Positions 20,464-24,424 of a DNA stretch of 24,424 nt are shown here, in pieces. Both the position numbers and the translations under genes were made by a program. The notes under the pieces were generated by a model that saw nothing but the letters and a program-made list of their open reading frames with translations, searched no databases and was not told where the DNA came from. Where the stretch lies: assembly GCA_039934455.1 (NCBI GenBank), contig JBDTMF010000040.1:1-24424 (forward strand), given 5' to 3'. The number at the start of each line of letters is the position of its first letter. Position 1 is the stretch's first letter. Source of the stretch: DASQFQ01 sp039934455 (GTDB lineage Bacteria; Actinomycetota; Thermoleophilia; Solirubrobacterales; Solirubrobacteraceae).

Positions 20464-20784
20464 ATGGCCCGTCGCAGTCCCGCGCGCCTGCTCGCGCCGC
20501 TCGCGCTGGTGGGCTTCGTCGTCGCACTCCTGGTCGTGATCAACGGAGCCGGATCCCACGGCACTTCCGAGAAGTCCGCCAAGCCCGCGGCGAGCGCGTC
20601 GGCCACCCCGACGAAGAAGCAGAAGGCCCGCAAGCAGCGCAGGCGGTACGTCGTCAAGGCCGGGGACACCCCGTCCGGGATCGCGGAGAAGACCGGCGTG
20701 CCGCTGTCGCAGATCATCCGGCTCAACCCCAAGCTCGACGACCAATCGCTGACCGTCGGCGACAAGATCAAGCTGCGCCCATGA
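20464..20784 (+). CDS. Membrane-anchored LysM protein
   Basis: 106 aa. A basic start and one membrane helix (about residues 9-26) are followed by a Ser/Ala/Lys-rich linker (30-60) and one LysM domain (62-105): YVVKAGDTPSGIAEKTGVPL, SQIIRLNPKLDDQSLTVGDK, IKLRP. LysM binds N-acetylglucosamine in peptidoglycan, so the protein probably sits on the outer side of the membrane touching the wall. It has no catalytic domain and may be a scaffold. It overlaps the carboxypeptidase gene by ATGA, which supports a joint role in wall trimming. Transcription probably starts at its own ATG. Confidence 0.92.
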   Translation: MARRSPARLLAPLALVGFVVALLVVINGAGSHGTSEKSAKPAASASATPTKKQKARKQRRRYVVKAGDTPSGIAEKTGVPLSQIIRLNPKLDDQSLTVGDKIKLRP

Positions 20785-22031
20785 CGCGGCCGCTCGCCGC
20801 ACTGGTCGCGCTCGTCGCGACGCTCACGGTCGTGCTCGGCCTCGCCCCGAGCGCCCCGGCCGCCACGCCGCCGCCCGCCGCCGCCGCGCCGAGCGCGCTC
20901 GTGGTCGAGACCTCGACCGCGGACGTCGCCTACTCGAAGGCGGCCGGCCGCCGCCGTGAGGTCGCGTCCACGACGAAGTTGATGACCGCGCTGCTGACGC
21001 TCGAGCGCACGCGGCCCTCGACCGTCTACCGGGCCGTCCGCTACCGCGCGCTGCCCGCCGAGTCAAAGATCAACCTGCGGCCGGGCGAGAAGATGACCGT
21101 CGCCGACCTGCTGCGCGGGATGCTGATCGAGTCGGCCAACGACGCGGCCGCCACGCTCGCCGCGCGCGTCGGCGGCTCGGAGGCGAACTTCGTCACCGCG
21201 ATGAACGTGCGCGCCCAGCAGCTCGGCCTGAAGGACACGCACTACGCCAACCCGATCGGGCTCGACGCGCCGGGCAACTACTCCTCCGCGCGCGACCTCG
21301 TGCGGCTCACGCTGCGCCTGCGCGCGTTCGCGTTCTTCCGCCGCACCGTCGCTCGCGAGCGGGTGACGCTGCGCTCGGGCGACCGCCCGCGGACGCTGGA
21401 GAACCGCAACGGGCTCGTCCGCCTGCCGCAGGTCAACGGCGTCAAGACCGGCCACACCCAGCAGGCGGGCTACGTGCTCGTCGGCTCGGGGCGCAGGAGC
21501 GGGATCACGCTGATCTCCGTCGTCCTCGGCGCGCCCAGCGTGGCTGCGCGCGAGTCCGACACGCGGCGGCTGCTCGCCTGGGCGTTCGGGCGCTACCGGA
21601 GCGTGCGCGCGGTGGCACCGGGCGAGGTGCTGGCGCGGGCGCCGATCCGCTACCGCCGGGGAGCGGAGCTCGACCTGATCGCGGGGGACAGCTCGCGCCG
21701 CTTCGTCGTGCGCAAGGGGCAGGCGCTGCGCCGCTGCGGGGTCGCGGCGCCGAGCGAGGTCGTGGGCCCGATCCGGCGCGGCCAGGCGCTGGGAAAGGTT
21801 CGGATCTGCCGCGGTGCGAAGAAGATCGCCACGCTGCCCCTGGTCGCCTCGGCCGACGTGCCGAAGGCGAGCGCGGCGGTGCGGACGAAGGACTGGTTCA
21901 CGCGGCCGCTGACGCTGGTGCTCGTCGTGCTCCTGGGGCTGGGCGGTAGCGTGCTGCTTGCGCGGGCGCGTCGACGCGGTCCCAACCGCCGCCGCGGATC
22001 CCGCGCGGATCGGGAGCCCGAGGCCGCATGA
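20781..22031 (+). CDS. D-alanyl-D-alanine carboxypeptidase (peptidase S11 family)
   Basis: 416 aa. These low-molecular-weight penicillin-binding proteins remove the last D-Ala from peptidoglycan stem peptides outside the membrane. Residues 1-28 are a signal peptide. The three active-site motifs are intact: S63-T-T-K66 (STTKLMTALL), S118-A-N120 (IESANDAAATLAARVG) and K222-T-G224 (VNGVKTGHTQQAGYVLVGSG). The PBP5-C-like region follows (about 285-365), and a C-terminal membrane helix (LTLVLVVLLGLGGSVLLA) with a basic tail (RARRRGPNRRRG) anchors it. The start overlaps the LysM gene stop and the end overlaps the sugar kinase start, both as ATGA, so the three are translated as a unit. Confidence 0.94.
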   Translation: MTRPLAALVALVATLTVVLGLAPSAPAATPPPAAAAPSALVVETSTADVAYSKAAGRRREVASTTKLMTALLTLERTRPSTVYRAVRYRALPAESKINLRPGEKMTVADLLRGMLIESANDAAATLAARVGGSEANFVTAMNVRAQQLGLKDTHYANPIGLDAPGNYSSARDLVRLTLRLRAFAFFRRTVARERVTLRSGDRPRTLENRNGLVRLPQVNGVKTGHTQQAGYVLVGSGRRSGITLISVVLGAPSVAARESDTRRLLAWAFGRYRSVRAVAPGEVLARAPIRYRRGAELDLIAGDSSRRFVVRKGQALRRCGVAAPSEVVGPIRRGQALGKVRICRGAKKIATLPLVASADVPKASAAVRTKDWFTRPLTLVLVVLLGLGGSVLLARARRRGPNRRRGSRADREPEAA

Positions 22032-23002
22032 TCATCACCGTCACGCTCAACACGGCGATCGACAAGACGCTCGCCGTCCCGAACTTCCGCCTCGGCCGCC
22101 GCCACCGCACCGTCGAGCAGACCTCGATGCCGGGCGGCAAGGGCGTCAACATCGCCCGCGCCCTCAAGGCACTGGGCCAGCCGGTGATCGCCACCGGTCT
22201 GGCGGGCGGCGCCACCGGCACCCGAATCGTCGAGCAGCTGACCCAGCTCTCGGTGCTGTCGGACTTCGTGCGCATCCGCGAGGAGTCGCGCACCAACACG
22301 GCCGTGATCGACCCCACGACCGGCGAGCAGACCGAGATCAACGAGCGCGGCCCGCGCGTCACCGAGCAGGAGGTCGAGCTGTTCATCGACAAGCTGCTCT
22401 ACCTGGCGAAGGGCGCGAGCGTCTGCGTGTTCGCCGGCTCGCTTCCGCGCGACGTCGACGTCGACGTCTACGCACGGCTGATCCGGGAGCTCAAGCGCCT
22501 CGACGTCCACTGCGTCGTCGACACCGACGGCGACCCGCTGCGGCGGGCGGTGCGGGCGGAGCCGGACGTGATCTCGCCGAACGTGCTCGAGGCCGAGGAG
22601 CTCGTCGGCCACGAGTTCAACGACGACGAGGACCACGCGATCGCCGTCCGCGAGATGGTGGGTCTCGGCGCGCGTGAGGCGATCATGACCACGCCCGACG
22701 GCGCCTACGCGCTGATGGCCCCGCCCGAGCCCGGCGCGCCGCGCTCGCTCTACCGCGTGCGGATGCCCGCGGGCTCGATCGAGCCGCGCGCCACCGTCGG
22801 GTCCGGCGACGCCTTCCTGGCCGGCTTCGTCGCCTCCCGCTACGCGGGCGCGACAGCGATCGAGTGCCTGGCCTACGGGGTCGCCTGTGGAGCGGAATCC
22901 ACGCAGCATCTCGGGGCCGGGCTGGTCGACCCCGAGCGGGTCGGGCGCCTGCTCTCGGAGATCGAGGTCGAGCGCCCCGCCCTCCCCGCGGAAGTTGGGT
23001 GA
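22028..23002 (+). CDS. PfkB-family sugar kinase, 1-phosphofructokinase type
   Basis: 324 aa. It begins MIITVTLNTAIDKTLAV, the usual opening of 1-phosphofructokinase (FruK) and tagatose-6-phosphate kinase (LacC). It continues with the sugar-binding PGGKGVNIARALKALG and ends with the ATP/anion-hole motif VGSGDAFLAGF, where Asp261 is the catalytic base. VCVFAGSLPRDVD and VISPNVLEAEELVG are also typical. It would phosphorylate fructose-1-phosphate or a related sugar phosphate. There is no fructose PTS or deoR-type regulator beside it, so the substrate stays open; 6-phosphofructokinase of the PfkB type is also possible. The ATG overlaps the carboxypeptidase stop (ATGA), an unusual pairing of sugar metabolism with wall trimming. 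Confidence 0.9.
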   Translation: MIITVTLNTAIDKTLAVPNFRLGRRHRTVEQTSMPGGKGVNIARALKALGQPVIATGLAGGATGTRIVEQLTQLSVLSDFVRIREESRTNTAVIDPTTGEQTEINERGPRVTEQEVELFIDKLLYLAKGASVCVFAGSLPRDVDVDVYARLIRELKRLDVHCVVDTDGDPLRRAVRAEPDVISPNVLEAEELVGHEFNDDEDHAIAVREMVGLGAREAIMTTPDGAYALMAPPEPGAPRSLYRVRMPAGSIEPRATVGSGDAFLAGFVASRYAGATAIECLAYGVACGAESTQHLGAGLVDPERVGRLLSEIEVERPALPAEVG

Positions 23003-23034
23003 TTTTCCGGTCTTATGTCCCTCGGGTCGGCGGC

Positions 23035-23080
23035 TAGCATGGACGTCCCTTCCGTCCGCCGCGAAACCTAGGATTCCTTC
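23035..23080 (+). promoter_or_regulatory. guaB3 promoter and leader
   Basis: TAGCAT (23035-23040) is a likely -10, giving a leader of about 34 nt that starts in or near the GGACG-7-CGTCC hairpin (23041-23057). CTAGGA about 9 nt before the ATG serves as ribosome binding site. The -35 is unclear. No known riboswitch pattern is visible. Confidence 0.5.
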
Positions 23081-24271
23081 ATGGAAGTAGAGATCGGTAG
23101 AGGCAAGAAGGCGCGCCGCGCCTATGGTTTCGACGACATCGCGATCGTCCCGAGCCGCCGCACCCGCGACCCCGACGACGTCGACATCACGTGGACGCTC
23201 GGGCCCTACCGGTTCGAGCTGCCGCTGCTCGCGTCGGCGATGGACGGCGTGGTCTCGCCCGAGACCGCCGGCATCCTCGGGCGCCTGGGCGGGCTCGCGG
23301 TGCTCAACCTCGAGGGCATCTGGACCCGGTACGAGGACGCGGACGCCCTGCTCGAGCGGATCGCGACGCTCGACCGCGACGAGGCGACGCGCGAGATGCA
23401 GCAGATCTACTCCGAGCCGGTCAAGCCGGAGCTGATCGCCCAGCGGATCGAGGAGATCAAGGCCCAGGGCGTCGTCGCGGCCGCGTCGCTGACGCCGCAG
23501 CGGGTCGAGGAGCACTACGAGCTCGCGCTCGAGGCCGGCCTCGACATCCTTGTGATCCAGGGCACCGTGATCTCCGCGGAGCACGTCTCCACGCAGGGTC
23601 ACGTCCTCAACCTCAAGGAGTTCGTGCGCGAGGTCCCGGTCCCCGTGGTCCTCGGCGGCTGCGCGAGCTACTCGACCGGGTTGCACCTCATGCGCACCGG
23701 CGCGGCGGGCGTGCTCGTCGGCGTCGGCCCGGGCGCGGCCTGCACCACCCGCGGCGTGCTCGGTATCGGCGTCCCGCAGGCGACCGCGATCGCGGACGTC
23801 GCGGCGGCCCGCTCTCAGCACATGCTGGAGACGGGCGAGTACTGCAAGGTGATCGCCGACGGCGGCATGCGCACGGGCGGTGACGTCGCGAAGGCCATCG
23901 CCTGCGGTGCCGACGCGGTCATGGTCGGCTCGCCGCTCGCGCGCGCCTACGAGGCGCCCGGCCACGGCTATCACTGGGGCATGGCGACCTTCCACTCCTC
24001 GCTGCCGCGCGGCGCCCGCGTCGCGACCGTGCAGAACGGGACGATGGAGGAGATCGTCACAGGTCCCGCGCACGAGAACGACGGCACGTTCAACCTCATC
24101 GGCGGGCTGCGGACGTCGATGGCGACCTGCGGCTACCAGGACATCGCCGAGTTCAACCGCGCTGAGCTGATGATCGCGCCGTCTCTCCAGACGGAGGGCA
24201 AGCAGCTCCAGCGGGACCAGCAGATCGGGATGGGCGCGCGCTCGAACGGAGTCGCGCTTGTCGCAGACTGA
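23081..24271 (+). CDS. guaB3: GuaB3-family IMP dehydrogenase-related protein
   Basis: 396 aa. It belongs to the IMPDH/GMP reductase superfamily but lacks the CBS pair normally inserted in GuaB. The start EIGRGKKARRAYGFDDIAIV, followed by PSRRTRDPDDVDITW, is characteristic of the actinobacterial GuaB3 group. The barrel includes ASAMDGVVSPETAGILGRLG, VLGGCASYSTGLHLMRTGAA and the catalytic loop GVGPGAACTTRG with Cys221, and then VIADGGMRTGGDVAKAIACG and ADAVMVGSPLARA. The active-site cysteine and the IMP-phosphate loops are present, so catalysis is plausible, with either IMP oxidation or GMP reduction as the reaction. A flap (NGTMEEIVTGPAHENDGT) follows. Its 3' end overlaps guaA by 14 nt, which ties it to guanine nucleotide supply. 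Confidence 0.94.
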   Translation: MEVEIGRGKKARRAYGFDDIAIVPSRRTRDPDDVDITWTLGPYRFELPLLASAMDGVVSPETAGILGRLGGLAVLNLEGIWTRYEDADALLERIATLDRDEATREMQQIYSEPVKPELIAQRIEEIKAQGVVAAASLTPQRVEEHYELALEAGLDILVIQGTVISAEHVSTQGHVLNLKEFVREVPVPVVLGGCASYSTGLHLMRTGAAGVLVGVGPGAACTTRGVLGIGVPQATAIADVAAARSQHMLETGEYCKVIADGGMRTGGDVAKAIACGADAVMVGSPLARAYEAPGHGYHWGMATFHSSLPRGARVATVQNGTMEEIVTGPAHENDGTFNLIGGLRTSMATCGYQDIAEFNRAELMIAPSLQTEGKQLQRDQQIGMGARSNGVALVAD

Positions 24272-24424
24272 GATCCGCTCCGAGGGGCACGGGTCCGCCG
24301 TCGCGGCGGACCAGCCTCTCGAGGACCTCGCGCTCGAGCGCGAGGTCGCGACGGACGAGGTCGTCGTCCTCGACTACGGCGGGCAGTACTCGCAGCTGAT
24401 CGCGCGCCGCGTGCGCGAGTGCGG
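24258..24424 (+). CDS. guaA: GMP synthase (glutamine-hydrolysing), N-terminus only
   Basis: The window ends inside the gene after about 55 codons. From a TTG at 24258 it reads MSQTEIRSEGHGSAVAADQP, LEDLALEREVATDEVVVLDY and then GGQYSQLIARRVREC. The last part is the first strand and helix of the class I glutamine amidotransferase domain of GuaA, which converts XMP to GMP. The TTG is chosen because GGAG (24248-24251) stands 6 nt upstream and no ATG or GTG lies in frame before the conserved part. It overlaps guaB3 by 14 nt, so translation is probably coupled. An N-terminal extension of some 36 residues before VVVLDYGGQYS is present, as in other actinobacterial GuaA proteins. Confidence 0.9.
   Translation, partial: MSQTEIRSEGHGSAVAADQPLEDLALEREVATDEVVVLDYGGQYSQLIARRVREC

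Noticed and set aside
23003..23080. A purine riboswitch before guaB3
   Set aside because: The leader is only about 34-45 nt with one small hairpin, too short for a purine aptamer, and its conserved core is not visible.
1..24424. CRISPR array, tRNA or rRNA gene, insertion sequence, prophage or defence island
   Set aside because: No spaced direct repeats, cloverleaf, transposase, integrase, phage or restriction-type proteins were seen; the content is ordinary metabolic and envelope genes.

Overview
The window is high-GC chromosomal DNA (roughly 70% or more by eye). Gene content and protein style suggest an actinobacterium, most likely of the Thermoleophilia/Solirubrobacterales type. Supporting signs are an F420-type luciferase-like oxidoreductase, a GuaB3-type IMP dehydrogenase relative directly upstream of guaA, a murI-rph-rdgB cluster, an HU gene before pyrF, zinc-ribbon/SPOR proteins, and many starts that fit leaderless transcription. 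The lineage is inferred from gene content, not measured.

Layout. Positions 1-2376 (minus strand): a truncated dihydrofolate-reductase-like gene, a GNAT acetyltransferase, a secreted GH114-like protein and an aldo/keto reductase. Positions 2377-2696: a gap that may hold a gene remnant. Positions 2697-5471 (minus): a large exported penicillin-acylase-type Ntn hydrolase. It is divergent from a translationally coupled pair at 5521-7553 (plus): an acyl-CoA-dehydrogenase-like flavoprotein and an F420-type oxidoreductase. Positions 7554-9890: a PhnB-like gene fragment, then on the minus strand a DUF1802 protein, a 3-hydroxyisobutyrate-dehydrogenase-like enzyme and a 152-aa putative zinc-binding protein. 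Positions 10014-12514: nadB, divergent from a histone-deacetylase-like hydrolase. Positions 12511-14820 (minus): a SPOR protein and a zinc-ribbon protein as an overlapping pair, and a GT4 glycosyltransferase. Positions 14946-18297 (plus): a Flp-type pilin, murI, rph, rdgB and a CDF metal transporter. Positions 18340-19030: a 46-aa membrane protein divergent from a roadblock-like gene coupled to a 67-aa ORF. Positions 19166-24424 (plus): HU, pyrF, a LysM protein, a D-Ala-D-Ala carboxypeptidase, a PfkB sugar kinase, guaB3 and the start of guaA.

How the genes fit together. The right half is mostly housekeeping: peptidoglycan precursor supply (murI) and trimming (S11 peptidase, LysM), RNA and nucleotide-pool maintenance (rph, rdgB), pyrimidine and purine synthesis (pyrF, guaB3, guaA), nucleoid structure (HU) and metal export. 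Many junctions there overlap (ATGA, GTGA or longer). The left half is accessory single genes with broad-specificity enzymes.

I found no CRISPR array, tRNA, rRNA, insertion sequence, prophage or recognisable defence locus, and no clearly new multi-gene system. The most informative signals are regulatory: a recurring TANNNT box 6-7 nt before start codons, two divergent promoters whose -10 boxes overlap on a dyad, a 13-bp perfect hairpin inside the first codons of pyrF, and a 14-bp inverted repeat between a PhnB-like fragment and DUF1802. The gene pairs of unknown function worth following are the zinc-ribbon/SPOR pair and the roadblock-like pair with its divergent 46-aa membrane protein.
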